From NCBI RefSeq assembly GCF_001676055.1, contig NZ_LZEX01000044.1, positions 1 through 64,000 of the forward strand: a stretch of 64,000 nucleotides of DNA, written 5' to 3'. How positions within the stretch are numbered: position 1 is the stretch's first letter; every line of letters begins with the position of its first letter. Below are positions 8,974 to 18,517 of the stretch, piece after piece. Below the pieces are notes generated by a model. The model made no database searches, was not told where the DNA came from, and saw only the letters and a program-made list of their open reading frames with translations. Origin of the DNA: Morganella psychrotolerans (lineage in GTDB: Bacteria > Pseudomonadota > Gammaproteobacteria > Enterobacterales > Enterobacteriaceae). The position numbers and the translations under genes were made by a program.

Positions 8974-9381
8974 ATGACGCGACGAGACAGAATGCTGGCT
9001 CAGATGGGGATTACCCAATGGACGCTGCGGCAACCACAGCGCCTGAAAGGGGAACTGTCGGTACAGATCCCGGCTTCGGCACGCCTGCTGATCATAACCG
9101 ATGAGCAGACAGATCTCACCTGTGATTTATTCAGCGATATATTTCGTTGTCTGAATATCACGGCAGATGACGTTTATTGCATCGCGCCTGAGAATATACA
9201 GAGCATTCCGGAACAGACATCCTGCCTGTGCTGGTTACCGGGCGTTGATGCAGACTTACCGGATACACTTCCTTTATTACACACTCCGTCACTTGCCAAT
9301 CTGTATCAGGATGTGCAGGCGAAACGCGGGTTATGGACACAAATTTATCAATATGATCAAAATATTACCGCTGCTTCCTGA
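8974..9381 (+). CDS. holD: DNA polymerase III psi subunit HolD
   Basis: Psi links the clamp loader, through chi, to SSB during replication. The 135-residue reading starts MTRRDRMLAQMGITQW, matching the conserved N-terminus of E. coli HolD (GITQW is typical). An in-frame upstream codon at 8923 gives a non-conserved extension and is rejected. The ATG at 8974 has agggat 8 bases upstream. The 3' end overlaps rimI by 29 bases in another frame, as in E. coli, where the two are translationally coupled. The C-terminal half is less conserved, which is normal for psi. Confidence 0.9.
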   Translation: MTRRDRMLAQMGITQWTLRQPQRLKGELSVQIPASARLLIITDEQTDLTCDLFSDIFRCLNITADDVYCIAPENIQSIPEQTSCLCWLPGVDADLPDTLPLLHTPSLANLYQDVQAKRGLWTQIYQYDQNITAAS

Positions 9382-9805
9382 TAATTTCGATGCAGCGTTT
9401 CGCATTGAACAGGCCGCACACGCCTATCCCTGGAGTGAAAGTACATTTAAAAGCAATCAGGGCGAACGTTACCACAATCTCAGGCTGGAAGCCGATGGTG
9501 AACTGGCGGGGTTTGCCGTTAACCAGACGGTTCTTGATGAAGCCACGCTGTTTAATATCGCGGTTGCACCGGAACATCAGGGGAAAGGCTATGGTCGTCA
9601 GTTGCTGATGAAAGTGATTGAGGATCTGACAGAGAAAGGCATCGTCACACTCTGGCTGGAGGTCCGGGCATCCAACAGTCCGGCGATTGCACTGTATGAA
9701 TCTCTGGGCTTCAATGAAGTATCAGTGCGGAAAAATTATTATCCGGCTAAGCAAGGAAAAGAGGATGCACTAATTATGGCGCTTTTTCTTGATATCGGGA
9801 TGTAA
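9353..9805 (+). CDS. rimI: Ribosomal protein bS18 alanine N-acetyltransferase RimI
   Basis: A GNAT acetyltransferase that acetylates the N-terminal alanine of ribosomal protein S18. The 150-residue protein shows the RimI string HAYPWSESTFKSNQGERY, the acetyl-CoA loop VAPEHQGKGYGRQLL (Q/RxxGxG/A motif) and WLEVRASNSPAIALYESLGF. The start at ATG 9353 matches the family N-terminus and overlaps the end of holD by 29 bases. In E. coli yjjG and prfC follow. Here yjjG is absent and a FliB-like gene takes its place. Confidence 0.95.
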   Translation: MIKILPLLPDNFDAAFRIEQAAHAYPWSESTFKSNQGERYHNLRLEADGELAGFAVNQTVLDEATLFNIAVAPEHQGKGYGRQLLMKVIEDLTEKGIVTLWLEVRASNSPAIALYESLGFNEVSVRKNYYPAKQGKEDALIMALFLDIGM

Positions 9806-9905
9806 TACGGTAATAAGTCAGATAAATCGGCGTTTTTTTCATCCCTTTCAGCAAATTTTTGCGTGTTACCGTGATGAGATACATTCATCACGGGTGCGCC
9901 TCGCC

Positions 9906-11138
9906 ATGTTTATTCATAAAATTATTACACCGATGTTTATCAAACGCTTTCAGTGTGTTGGTTCTGACTGCCTTTCTCATTGCTGTCAGGATTGGCTTAT
10001 CAGTATTGATAAAAAAACCTATAAAAAATATCACAGTGCTGAAAGTATTGAAATTAAACAGATTTCACACGATCATGTGCTCAAATCTGACAGTGGTGGC
10101 GATTATGCATTTATCCGTCTGACAGATGAGAAAAAATGCCCGTTTCTGACCGAAAAACGGCTGTGCAATATTTACAGCAAACTGGGTCCGTCTGCGATGA
10201 GCCGTACCTGTCGCATTTATCCGCGCAGTGAGGTGAAATATCAGAATGCGACCTTTAAGCGTCTATCTCTCTCCTGCCCGGAAGTGGTACGGCAACTGCT
10301 GTTTTCCGCCGATGCAATGCAACTGACGGAAGAAGACCAGTATCTGAAAAAAGCCACGCAAGACGCAGCACTGACCGATCCACAATATCTGATGTACCTC
10401 TGGTGTCTGAATCTGGTTCAGGCGCAGTCATCTGAATTTGAAGATAATCTCTATGCTGTCATGCAGTTGCTTATCTTTATCGACAAATTAAATTATGAGA
10501 TTGAAGCCAATTTTGATCGTATTCAGGGCGTGTATGAATTTTTACTCGCGGCGACTGAAAATGGTGATCTGGCGGCAGAGCGCAGAGCGTTGCCGCATCC
10601 GGTTAGTTTTCAGGTTGCTGTTCTGGGTGTTTACGGCAAATTTATCCCGCGGCTGTCCCGCAGCGGTACTCTTTTACTTTCAACCTATATTAATACGCTG
10701 AACAAGCTGGAACTGGATGAAAATCAGACACCTGAGCGTACTGAAGAGAATATGGCACAGCTTCTGACCGGATGGAAAGCCCTGATGCAGGACTCCTGCC
10801 TGAGCGAACCACACACATTGCGCAATCTTTTTGCTTATCTGCTGTATCACAGTCAGTTTCCTCATGTGGCAAATTTCAGCCAAAAGGTCGCGGGTGAAAA
10901 AAATGCATTGTCGCACTTCAGTTTGCTGGTGATGGATTACTTTTATCTGCGTACAAACCTGTCTGCTCTGGCGGCAACAGAAACATGCATGGTAGCGGAA
11001 ACGGATGTGCAATTAGTGGTGAGTGCCTACTTTTCACTGAAAATGCATATGAAAGACATTAATACTGAATTACTGGCTCTGATGGAAACGTGTCAGATGA
11101 GTGATGCGCTGGCATGTATCTGCTTACTGGATGGCTGA
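9906..11138 (+). CDS. FliB-family protein (flagellin lysine-N-methylase-like)
   Basis: This protein of about 410 residues has an N-terminal cysteine cluster (CVGSDCLSHCCQDW) followed by further cysteines in KKCPFLTEKRLCNIY and SRTCRIYPR. That pattern is typical of FliB, which methylates lysines of flagellin in Salmonella and is thought to carry a metal or Fe-S centre. No flagellar gene is nearby, so the target is open. The start is uncertain: ATG 9906 gives MFIHKII, ATG 9933 gives MFIKRF, and no strong ribosome site is visible. It sits between rimI and prfC, where E. coli has yjjG, so it is a local insertion or replacement. Confidence 0.75.
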   Translation: MFIHKIITPMFIKRFQCVGSDCLSHCCQDWLISIDKKTYKKYHSAESIEIKQISHDHVLKSDSGGDYAFIRLTDEKKCPFLTEKRLCNIYSKLGPSAMSRTCRIYPRSEVKYQNATFKRLSLSCPEVVRQLLFSADAMQLTEEDQYLKKATQDAALTDPQYLMYLWCLNLVQAQSSEFEDNLYAVMQLLIFIDKLNYEIEANFDRIQGVYEFLLAATENGDLAAERRALPHPVSFQVAVLGVYGKFIPRLSRSGTLLLSTYINTLNKLELDENQTPERTEENMAQLLTGWKALMQDSCLSEPHTLRNLFAYLLYHSQFPHVANFSQKVAGEKNALSHFSLLVMDYFYLRTNLSALAATETCMVAETDVQLVVSAYFSLKMHMKDINTELLALMETCQMSDALACICLLDG

Positions 11139-11294
11139 TACACCCGTGCATCCCTGATTATTCAGAGTATAGCGCGGCAATCAGAAGCTTTTGTTGTCTC
11201 AGGGGGCAAACCGGGCGAAAATAAGCATCATTAATGAGAAATCAGAGGTGAAAACCAGTGTGTTTTGACCTCACAGCCCCAGAAGAACAATTTG

Positions 11295-12884
11295 ATGTCG
11301 ACTAATACTTTTTTACAGGAAGTGGCCAAGCGCCGCACCTTTGCGATTATTTCGCACCCCGATGCCGGTAAAACAACCATTACCGAAAAAGTCCTGCTGT
11401 TCGGACACGCTATCCAGAAAGCCGGTACCGTCAAAGGTCGTGGCTCTAATCAGCATGCAAAATCTGACTGGATGGAAATGGAAAAACAGCGTGGTATTTC
11501 CATTACCACATCAGTGATGCAGTTTCCGTATCAGGATGCGCTGGTAAACCTGCTGGATACCCCGGGGCATGAAGACTTCTCCGAAGATACGTACCGCACA
11601 CTGACCGCCGTAGACTGCTGTCTGATGGTAATCGATGCGGCAAAAGGGGTTGAAGACCGGACCCGTAAACTGATGGAAGTTACGCGTCTGCGTGATACGC
11701 CGATCCTGACGTTTATGAACAAGCTTGACCGTGAGATCCGTGACCCGATGGAGTTACTGGATGAAGTGGAGAATGAGCTGAAAATTGCCTGTTCACCTAT
11801 CACCTGGCCGATAGGTTGCGGTAAGGCGTTTAAAGGGGTTTATCACCTGTATCGTGATGAAACTTATCTGTATCAGAGCGGGCTGGGGCACACTATCCAG
11901 GACGTGCGTATTGTTAAAGGGCTGAACTCGCCTGAGCTGGATGCGGCTGTCGGTGAAGATTTTGCCGGTCAGTTGCGTGATGAGCTGGAACTGGTGCAGG
12001 GCGCATCAAATGAATTTGATGAAGAGCTGTTTCTTGCCGGTGAACTGACGCCGGTCTTTTTCGGTACGGCTCTGGGTAACTTTGGCGTTGATCACATGCT
12101 GGATGGTCTGGTGTCATGGGCACCGACGCCGATGCCGCGTCAGGCTGATGTCCGCGAAGTGACTGCGCAGGAAGATAAATTTACCGGGTTTGTATTTAAA
12201 ATTCAGGCGAATATGGATCCGAAACACCGCGACCGCGTGGCATTCCTGCGTATCGTTTCCGGTGTGTATGAAAAAGGCATGAAACTGCATCAGGTGCGTC
12301 TGAAGAAAGACGTGGTGATCGCGGATGCACTGACATTTATGGCCGGCGACCGTGCGCATGTGGAAACCGCTTTCCCGGGCGATATTATCGGGCTGCATAA
12401 CCACGGAACGATTCAGATCGGGGATACCTTTACCCAGGGTGAACTGCTGAAATTTACCGGTATTCCTAACTTCGCACCGGAACTGTTCCGCCGCATCCGT
12501 CTGCGTGACCCGCTGAAACAGAAACAGCTTCTGAAAGGGCTGGTTCAGTTATCTGAAGAGGGCGCAGTTCAGGTGTTCCGTCCGCTGACAAATAACGATC
12601 TTATCGTTGGTGCGGTGGGTGTGCTTCAGTTTGATGTCGTGGTATCGCGCCTCAAAAGCGAGTACAACGTGGAAGCCATTTATGAGGCGGTCAATGTCTC
12701 AACGGCGCGCTGGGTTGAATGTAATGATGTGAAGAAACTGGAAGAATTCAAACGCAAGAACGAACTGCATCTGGCGCTTGATGGCGGTGACAACCTCTCT
12801 TATATTGCCCCGACTATGGTAAACCTGAATCTCACCCGTGAGCGTTATCCGGATGTGAGTTTTCATAAAACCCGCGAACACTGA
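11295..12884 (+). CDS. prfC: Peptide chain release factor 3
   Basis: RF3 is a ribosome-bound GTPase that removes RF1 and RF2 after termination. The 529-residue protein has exactly the length of E. coli PrfC. G-domain motifs are seen in order: HPDAGKTT (P-loop), [11 protein letters not shown] (switch I), [11 protein letters not shown], and NKLDRE. The start [21 protein letters not shown] aligns with the family start. The upstream in-frame extension from 11265 is not conserved. A clean terminator follows at once, so prfC ends its unit. Confidence 0.97.
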   Translation: MSTNTFLQEVAKRRTFAIISHPDAGKTTITEKVLLFGHAIQKAGTVKGRGSNQHAKSDWMEMEKQRGISITTSVMQFPYQDALVNLLDTPGHEDFSEDTYRTLTAVDCCLMVIDAAKGVEDRTRKLMEVTRLRDTPILTFMNKLDREIRDPMELLDEVENELKIACSPITWPIGCGKAFKGVYHLYRDETYLYQSGLGHTIQDVRIVKGLNSPELDAAVGEDFAGQLRDELELVQGASNEFDEELFLAGELTPVFFGTALGNFGVDHMLDGLVSWAPTPMPRQADVREVTAQEDKFTGFVFKIQANMDPKHRDRVAFLRIVSGVYEKGMKLHQVRLKKDVVIADALTFMAGDRAHVETAFPGDIIGLHNHGTIQIGDTFTQGELLKFTGIPNFAPELFRRIRLRDPLKQKQLLKGLVQLSEEGAVQVFRPLTNNDLIVGAVGVLQFDVVVSRLKSEYNVEAIYEAVNVSTARWVECNDVKKLEEFKRKNELHLALDGGDNLSYIAPTMVNLNLTRERYPDVSFHKTREH

Positions 12885-12886
12885 TG

Positions 12887-12916
12887 AAAAATGCGCCTGC
12901 GGGCGCATTTTTTTTT
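12887..12916 (+). terminator. prfC terminator
   Basis: The stem ATGCGCC/GGCGCAT with a TGCG tetraloop is followed by nine T residues, directly after the prfC stop codon. Confidence 0.9.
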
Positions 12917-13083
12917 ACCTGCCGGACTATGCAGGACTATTCCGTATTACATACTTTTACCGGATACTGACATTAATCATCCGTGCTATTGTTAAGATAT
13001 ACTGACGGATACGTAGTATTAACTAATGTATATCCGGGGTATGGTTAAGCATCATCTTGCGATTATTTTGAAAAGGAGAGGAC

Positions 13084-13494
13084 ATGAAAACGCATCTGAA
13101 TTTGAAATCACTGAGTATCCTGCTGGTCAGCGGCGCATTATTCAGTACTTATGCTGCAGCAGACAGCTCTCTGACTCAAAAAGCCGGGCAGACATGGGAT
13201 AATGCATCTCAGTCCGTTGAATCCTTTGGTAAAAAAGCAGAGCAGAAACTCGACAGTACAGTTAAAGATGCCTCTCTGCTGGTGGATGACAGTACTATTA
13301 CAGCAAAAATCCGCGGGCAGTTATTAAATGCGTCCGGTATTGACAGTAATGATATTGCAGTGAAAACCATCAACGGGACTGTGTATCTTTCCGGTTTCGT
13401 GACGACAGACGCACAACGCGCGCAAATCATTGATATTGCAAAAAATGTACCGGGTGTCCGTGCTGTTGAAGTCAGTATTGGTCAGTATAAATAA
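13084..13494 (+). CDS. osmY: Periplasmic BON-domain protein, short OsmY-like
   Basis: This 136-residue exported protein has a signal peptide (LSILLVSGALFSTYAAA) and one BON domain (about residues 65-135; DSTITAKIRGQLL through VPGVRAVEVSI). E. coli OsmY has about 200 residues and two BON domains, so this is a one-domain version at the same genomic place, between prfC and yjjU. BON domains bind phospholipid, and OsmY is a stress-induced periplasmic chaperone in E. coli. Role here is inferred from place and domain. The ribosome site aaaggagagg is strong. Confidence 0.8.
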   Translation: MKTHLNLKSLSILLVSGALFSTYAAADSSLTQKAGQTWDNASQSVESFGKKAEQKLDSTVKDASLLVDDSTITAKIRGQLLNASGIDSNDIAVKTINGTVYLSGFVTTDAQRAQIIDIAKNVPGVRAVEVSIGQYK

Positions 13495-13524
13495 GTTTCT
13501 GTCTGATTTCAGCTGACAAAGAAT

Positions 13525-14577
13525 ATGGGAACCTATATTCCGGTTACACCGGGAAAAATTGCACCGCTGGCATGGTTGCCTGACCCGCTGCTGGCGACCG
13601 GAAAACTGGCGCTGGTTTGTGAAGGCGGCGGTCAGCGCGGTATTTTTACCGCCGGTGTGCTGGATGAGTTTCTGAAAAATGGATTTAATCCGTTTGATCT
13701 GCTGCTGGGCACGTCTGCCGGGGCGCAGAACCTTTCTGCTTATATTTGCGGGCAGCGTGGCTACGCCCGTCACGTTATTACCCGTTACACAACGGATAAG
13801 CAATTCTTTAATCCGCTGCGGTTTATCCGCGGCGGACATCTGATCGACCTCGACTGGCTGATTTCTGCCACATCCGTTGAATGCCCTCTTGATATCACTC
13901 ATGCACTGCAGCGTTTTGAGCAGGGGCAGGCGTTTTACATGTGTGCCAGCCGGGCGGATAATCTGCATGCTGATTACTTCAGTCCTCACGCGGAAAACTG
14001 GCTGGATATCATCAAAGCCTCCAGTGCTATTCCGGGATTTTACCGCGAAGGCGTGGAGATTAATGGTGTCACTTATCATGATGGCGGGATCAGTGATGCG
14101 GTTCCGGTTATTGAGGCGTGGCGGCGTGGTGCGACCCGTATTGTGGTGATCCGGACCGTGCCGTCACAGCTCTACTACACACCTGAATGGGTGAAGCGGA
14201 TGGAGCGCTGGCTGGAAAAAAGTAATCTGAAACACATGGTGGCGATGATGAAACAGCATGCTGTCAGCTATTACCGGACGCAGAAATTTATTGAGTCACC
14301 ACCTGATGGTGTTGAAATTGTTGAAATTTATCCACGTTCACCACTGGCAAGTAATGCGCTGGGCAGCAGGGTGAATACGCTGATGCAGGATTACCGGCTG
14401 GGCCGGCGCAGCGGGCGGTATTTTCTTGCGACCCTCGGGGAGCGCTGGGCATCACATCAGCCGATGCATACATCAGTTCTGCGGGTTCCGGTTGCATCCA
14501 ATGATAATGACGTGCTGTTGCCGGAAACGGACGGTTCCGCTGCCATCTTGCATTCACCGAATGAATTATTGGATTAA
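13525..14577 (+). CDS. yjjU: Patatin-like phospholipase YjjU
   Basis: The 350-residue protein has the patatin catalytic parts: oxyanion-hole motif GGGQRG, nucleophile elbow GTSAG and the dyad aspartate in YHDGGISDA. Patatins hydrolyse acyl esters of lipids, but the substrate of YjjU is not established. It lies 30 bases behind the osmY-like gene and 9 bases before yjjV, the same order as in E. coli, so yjjU and yjjV are probably cotranscribed. Confidence 0.9.
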   Translation: MGTYIPVTPGKIAPLAWLPDPLLATGKLALVCEGGGQRGIFTAGVLDEFLKNGFNPFDLLLGTSAGAQNLSAYICGQRGYARHVITRYTTDKQFFNPLRFIRGGHLIDLDWLISATSVECPLDITHALQRFEQGQAFYMCASRADNLHADYFSPHAENWLDIIKASSAIPGFYREGVEINGVTYHDGGISDAVPVIEAWRRGATRIVVIRTVPSQLYYTPEWVKRMERWLEKSNLKHMVAMMKQHAVSYYRTQKFIESPPDGVEIVEIYPRSPLASNALGSRVNTLMQDYRLGRRSGRYFLATLGERWASHQPMHTSVLRVPVASNDNDVLLPETDGSAAILHSPNELLD

Positions 14578-14586
14578 GAGGCCGCA

Positions 14587-15369
14587 ATGTTATTTATCGA
14601 TACACATTGCCATTTTGACTTCCCTTTTTTCACGGATGATTTACCCCGCCATAAAGCCAATGCCGCACAAGCCGGACTGACCGATATCATTATTCCGTCA
14701 GTCAGTCATTGGAATGTTGAAACGGTCACCACTCTGTGCCGGACATCCGCGGATGCGCTTCCCCGTCTGCATGCCGCGCTGGGGCTGCATCCGCTTTATA
14801 TTGCCGAACACACGCAGGCGCATCTGGAACAGCTTGAAACCCTTATAATGCAGGCCGGTACGGAATGTGTTGCTGTCGGTGAAATTGGCCTGGATCGTTA
14901 TATGGCGTCGCCGCAGTGGGAAAAACAGCTTGAATTTTTTATTGCGCAATTACAGTTAGCTGCACGCGCAGATCGCCCGGTGATACTCCATTCACGTAAA
15001 ACCCATGACACACTTGCGGCTATTTTAAAACGCCATCCGGTTCCCCGGCGGGGCGTGGTTCATGGTTTTTCCGGCAGTTTTGCTCAGGCGCAGGCGTTTG
15101 TAAAACTGGGGTATTACATTGGTGTGGGCGGGACGATAACATACGAACGTGCGCAGAAAACACGTAAAGCGATTGCACAGCTTCCGCTGACAGCCCTGCT
15201 GCTGGAAACGGATGCGCCGGATATGCCACTGAGCGGATTTCAGGGGGAACCAAACCGCCCTGAACGGATTGTCAGTACTTTTCAGGTACTTTGTTCCCTG
15301 CGGGAAGAATCCCCGGATGAGATTGCTGCTCAGATTTATCACAACAGCTGCCGGCTTTTTTCTTTGTAA
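14587..15369 (+). CDS. yjjV: TatD-family metal-dependent hydrolase YjjV
   Basis: A TIM-barrel metal hydrolase of the TatD DNase family, 260 residues. Metal-binding motifs are visible: DTHCHFDFP at the N-terminus, GEIGLDRY in the middle, ILHSRKTHD, VVHGFSG and ETDAPDMPL near the C-terminus. The family has deoxyribonuclease activity in vitro, and the physiological substrate of YjjV is uncertain. It follows yjjU closely. A 362-base gap separates it from nupC. Confidence 0.9.
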   Translation: MLFIDTHCHFDFPFFTDDLPRHKANAAQAGLTDIIIPSVSHWNVETVTTLCRTSADALPRLHAALGLHPLYIAEHTQAHLEQLETLIMQAGTECVAVGEIGLDRYMASPQWEKQLEFFIAQLQLAARADRPVILHSRKTHDTLAAILKRHPVPRRGVVHGFSGSFAQAQAFVKLGYYIGVGGTITYERAQKTRKAIAQLPLTALLLETDAPDMPLSGFQGEPNRPERIVSTFQVLCSLREESPDEIAAQIYHNSCRLFSL

Positions 15370-15731
15370 TCATCTCTTTCAGGCTCCTGAATCGATTTTT
15401 CCGGAATTTTGTTCTGTGCGGATACGCATGTTGTGTGTCAAAATATACAAAATAATGTATGTGTGTGATCAGGTATTATTTTGCCTCCGTTTTTTGATTA
15501 AATTTCCGGCAGTTTTTTATCCCTCCGGGCCATTTTCAGATAAAAACAGTTGAATAATGTGATTGTCATCATATTTTTGTATTTTTTGTTACTTTTTTCA
15601 GTCGTTATTTGTGACGCATGTTGGTTGTTAGCCGGAGCGACCGGGTATAATCAGCGCCACACGGCCTTATTTTTTGAGCTGCATGCAAAATCAGGCTATT
15701 AATCTACACAATCGTGAACAGGGATACTTCC
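15370..15731. other. yjjV-nupC intergenic region
   Basis: About 362 bases without a supported gene. It is T-rich. Near 15463 a tgtgatcaggtatta stretch resembles one good and one poor CRP half-site, which would fit nupC control, but the match is weak. No clear terminator was found for yjjV. Confidence 0.5.
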
Positions 15732-17006
15732 ATGCAACTCCTCATGAGTCTGGTCGGAATGGCAGTGCTGGTTTTTATCGCAGTGCTGTTTTCCAGTGAT
15801 CGCCGGGCAATTAAACTCCGTACTGTCATTGGTGCATTTATTATTCAGGTGCTGATCGGGGCATTAGTTCTTTATGTTCCGATGGGCCGGAAAATTCTTC
15901 TCGGCATGTCTGACGGCGTTGCCAGTGTTATCGGCTACGGGCAGAAAGGGATGGATTTCATTTTCGGTGGACTGGTTTCGCCTAAAATGTTTGAAGTATT
16001 CGGCGGCGGCGGGTTCGTTTTCGCACTGCGTGTTCTGCCGGTTATTGTCTTTTTCTCTTCTCTGATCGCGGTGTTGTACTACCTCGGTATCATGCAGCTT
16101 GTTATTAAAGTTCTCGGTGGCGGCTTACAGAAAATACTGGGCACCTCCCGCACGGAATCCATGTCTGCAACAGCCAATATCTTTGTCGGACAAACAGAAG
16201 CACCGCTGGTGGTTCGTCCGTATATTGCCGGTATGACCAACTCTGAACTGTTTGCGGTAATGTGTGGTGGTCTGGCATCGGTTGCCGGTTCCGTTCTGGC
16301 GGGTTACGCACAGATGGGCGTACCGCTTGAGTATCTGATTGCCGCTTCCTTTATGGCAGCACCCGGCGGATTATTATTTGCCAAACTGATGGTGCCGGAG
16401 ACCGAAAGGTTTGACGATAAAGCGGAAGCTCTCCTGGAATCAGAGGAAGAGCGCCCTGCAAATATTATTGATGCAGCGGCAAGTGGCGCATCTGCCGGTA
16501 TGCAGTTAGCCCTGAACGTGGGTGCGATGTTGCTGGCCTTTATTGCCCTGATTGCATTACTGAACGGAATACTCAGTGGTGTCGGCGGCTGGTTTGATTA
16601 TCCGCAGCTGTCACTGGAGTTAATCCTCGGCTGGCTGTTCTCACCAATCGCATTCCTCATCGGTGTACCGTGGAGTGAAGCGATGACCGCCGGTTCTTTC
16701 ATCGGTCAGAAAGTGGTGGTGAATGAGTTCGTTGCCTTTATGAATTTCGGTGAATATATGAAGCCGGATGCACAGGTGATCGCCGCAGGTCTGCAACCAT
16801 TGTCAGATCACACCAAAGCAATTATTTCCTTTGCCTTGTGTGGTTTCGCAAACCTGTCTTCCGTGGCTATCCTGCTGGGTGGTCTGGGCGGTATGGCACC
16901 GACGCGCCGTAAAGATGTGGCCCGTTTAGGTATGAAAGCTGTGATGGCAGGTACGCTCTCTAACTTAATGAGTGCAACCATTGCCGGTTTCTTCCTGGCA
17001 CTGTAA
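15732..17006 (+). CDS. nupC: Concentrative nucleoside transporter NupC, Vibrio type
   Basis: A Na+- or H+-coupled nucleoside importer of the CNT family in the inner membrane. The 424-residue protein is much closer to the structurally known V. cholerae CNT ([42 protein letters not shown]) than to E. coli NupC. The GQTEAPL stretch and VVNEFVAF carry nucleoside-binding residues of the family. ATG 15732 is preferred because aggga lies 8 bases upstream; GTG 15714 is an alternative. It is next to the deo operon on the same strand, so uptake and catabolism of nucleosides are linked. Confidence 0.9.
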   Translation: MQLLMSLVGMAVLVFIAVLFSSDRRAIKLRTVIGAFIIQVLIGALVLYVPMGRKILLGMSDGVASVIGYGQKGMDFIFGGLVSPKMFEVFGGGGFVFALRVLPVIVFFSSLIAVLYYLGIMQLVIKVLGGGLQKILGTSRTESMSATANIFVGQTEAPLVVRPYIAGMTNSELFAVMCGGLASVAGSVLAGYAQMGVPLEYLIAASFMAAPGGLLFAKLMVPETERFDDKAEALLESEEERPANIIDAAASGASAGMQLALNVGAMLLAFIALIALLNGILSGVGGWFDYPQLSLELILGWLFSPIAFLIGVPWSEAMTAGSFIGQKVVVNEFVAFMNFGEYMKPDAQVIAAGLQPLSDHTKAIISFALCGFANLSSVAILLGGLGGMAPTRRKDVARLGMKAVMAGTLSNLMSATIAGFFLAL

Positions 17007-17016
17007 TTAGTTTATC

Positions 17017-17045
17017 AGCACAGGTGATACCTATTCACCTGTGCT
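17017..17045 (+). terminator. nupC terminator hairpin
   Basis: A perfect 10-base stem AGCACAGGTG/CACCTGTGCT with a 9-base loop lies just behind the nupC stop codon. There is no T run because the ERIC element begins directly after it, so its strength as a terminator is uncertain. Confidence 0.6.
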
Positions 17046-17046
17046 A

Positions 17047-17172
17047 TATACCCTTATTCATTCAAACTGCAGGTGTGTTGGCTGCACTCAGCCCGCCGGG
17101 TCACATACTGATGTATGCTCCCCGGCAGTCGGAGCTTGCCGCCTGCCTGCATCTTGAATGACGTTGGGTATA
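17047..17172. repeat. ERIC element, full length (126 bp)
   Basis: Ends TATACCC and GGGTATA. The core reads ctgcaggtgtgttggctgca, then gggtcacatactgatgtatg, then cttgccgcctgcctgcat, very like the classic ERIC consensus in order of blocks. Same length as the copy at 5083-5208. Confidence 0.9.
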
Positions 17173-17211
17173 TCTCTTATTCATTCAAACTGCATTCTGA
17201 ATAAGGGTATA
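17171..17211. repeat. Mini ERIC fragment
   Basis: A 41-base piece with the ERIC arm attcattcaaactgcat and a second arm ttctgaataagggtata is fused to the end of the full copy, sharing its terminal TA. It looks like a second, internally deleted insertion next to the first. Confidence 0.65.
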
Positions 17212-17340
17212 TCCCTGTATACTCTTTTTCCGCCCACTGATTCAGTGTACTTGCCTTTCTGTCTCTCCCTGTTTACCCGTTACCTGCGCTATACTGTTCA
17301 ACGAATATGCACAGCTGTTTTGTGTATATAGCCCTATTGG

Positions 17341-17356
17341 TGTGATTTTTATCACA
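17341..17356 (+). promoter_or_regulatory. CRP site (distal) of the deo promoter
   Basis: Perfect consensus TGTGA-N6-TCACA. It is the upstream member of a tandem pair, as in E. coli deoP2, where CytR acts between two CRP dimers. Confidence 0.85.
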
Positions 17357-17392
17357 TAATTATATGTATTGATGTAAATGCTGTTATATAAA

Positions 17393-17408
17393 CGTGATGA
17401 AAGGCACG
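17393..17408 (+). promoter_or_regulatory. CRP-like site (proximal) of the deo promoter
   Basis: The sequence cGTGA-N6-gCACg matches four of five bases in each CRP half-site. Its centre is 52 bases from the centre of the perfect distal site, essentially the deoP2 spacing of about 53 bases that lets CytR bind between two CRP dimers. Confidence 0.65.
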
Positions 17409-17643
17409 TATTATAGCGCCAAGACATGCTCCAATAAGGCATGGATACCATGTAATGGATTCGGTGACTGTCTTATAACTGTCACCTGTATTACAGCGCG
17501 GTGAGAAGGATCTCAGCGTTAGCGTTATCGCAAGAGAGGCAACGTCTTCACGGAACCAAGTCCCGCTCGCCAACACATTTTGCATCGTTCAGACATTGTG
17601 TCTGTCCGGAAACGGAACAGACCGGTACCGTTGGAGAGTTTTT

Positions 17644-18426
17644 ATGACCGATTTAACCGCTGCAGCGCAGCATGCGCTGTCCTTAATGGATTTAACTACC
17701 CTGAATGATGATGATACTGATGCGAAAGTAACCGCTCTGTGTCATCAGGCGAAAAGCCCGGCAGGACAGACTGCGGCTGTTTGTATTTATCCCCGCTTTA
17801 TTCCGCTGGCACGTAAAGTTCTGCGTGAGCAGGGCACACCGGAAGTCCGTATCGCAACAGTGACTAACTTTCCGCACGGTAATGATGATATTGAGATTGC
17901 CCTGGCTGAAACTAATGCGGCTATTGCTTATGGCGCAGATGATGTGGATGTTGTGTTCCCGTATCGTGCGCTGATGGCGGGTAATGCTCAGGTCGGTTTT
18001 GATCTGGTGAAAGCCTGTAAAGACGCATGTGCGAAACATCCGGGCGTGCTGCTGAAAGTGATTATCGAAAGCGGTGAGCTGAAAGACCCTGCGTTAATTC
18101 GTCAGGCATCTGAAATCTCAATCAAAGCCGGTGCCGATTTCATTAAAACCTCCACAGGTAAAGTGCCGGTTAATGCCACGCCTGAAACCGCAGAAATCAT
18201 GATGACCGTGATCCGCGACATGGGTGTCGGTAAAACCGTTGGTTTCAAACCTGCCGGTGGTGTCCGTACTGCTGAAGAAGCGGCGCAATATCTGGCAATG
18301 GCTGACCGTATTATGGGTAAAGGCTGGACAGACTCCCGCCATTTCCGTTTTGGCGCATCCAGCCTGTTAGCCAGCCTGCTCAATGCATTGGGCTACGCTG
18401 ACGCCAAATCTGACAGCAAGTATTAA
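17644..18426 (+). CDS. deoC: Deoxyribose-phosphate aldolase
   Basis: DeoC cleaves 2-deoxyribose 5-phosphate to glyceraldehyde 3-phosphate and acetaldehyde. The 260-residue protein follows E. coli DeoC (259) along its full length. The Schiff-base lysine is in [10 protein letters not shown], and the second essential lysine is in [10 protein letters not shown]. The start [20 protein letters not shown] matches the family and has ggagag upstream. It is the first gene of deoCABD. A strong hairpin with T tract separates it from deoA. Confidence 0.97.
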   Translation: MTDLTAAAQHALSLMDLTTLNDDDTDAKVTALCHQAKSPAGQTAAVCIYPRFIPLARKVLREQGTPEVRIATVTNFPHGNDDIEIALAETNAAIAYGADDVDVVFPYRALMAGNAQVGFDLVKACKDACAKHPGVLLKVIIESGELKDPALIRQASEISIKAGADFIKTSTGKVPVNATPETAEIMMTVIRDMGVGKTVGFKPAGGVRTAEEAAQYLAMADRIMGKGWTDSRHFRFGASSLLASLLNALGYADAKSDSKY

Positions 18427-18434
18427 TCACTCTT

Positions 18435-18462
18435 AACGGACAGCATTCGCTGTCCGTTTTTC
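18435..18462 (+). terminator. Terminator-like hairpin between deoC and deoA
   Basis: A perfect 10-base stem AACGGACAGC/GCTGTCCGTT with an ATTC loop ends in a T run. It has the full form of an intrinsic terminator but lies inside the deo operon, so it probably lowers deoABD expression relative to deoC or protects the deoC mRNA end. Confidence 0.7.
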
Positions 18463-18517
18463 TGATTAACGTCCGGCGGTATGTGTCCGGTACGTGTCCG
18501 GTATTAAGGAGATAACT

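Larger units (their letters stand above)
17007..17643. other. nupC-deoC intergenic control region
   Basis: About 637 bases. From left to right it holds the nupC terminator hairpin, a full ERIC element with a mini copy fused to it, two CRP-type sites 52 bases apart, and a deoC leader of roughly 200 bases without an obvious start codon of its own. Confidence 0.8.

Noticed and set aside
15455-15485. CRP-like site upstream of nupC
   Set aside because: Only one half-site (tgtga) is good, so I did not list it as a feature.
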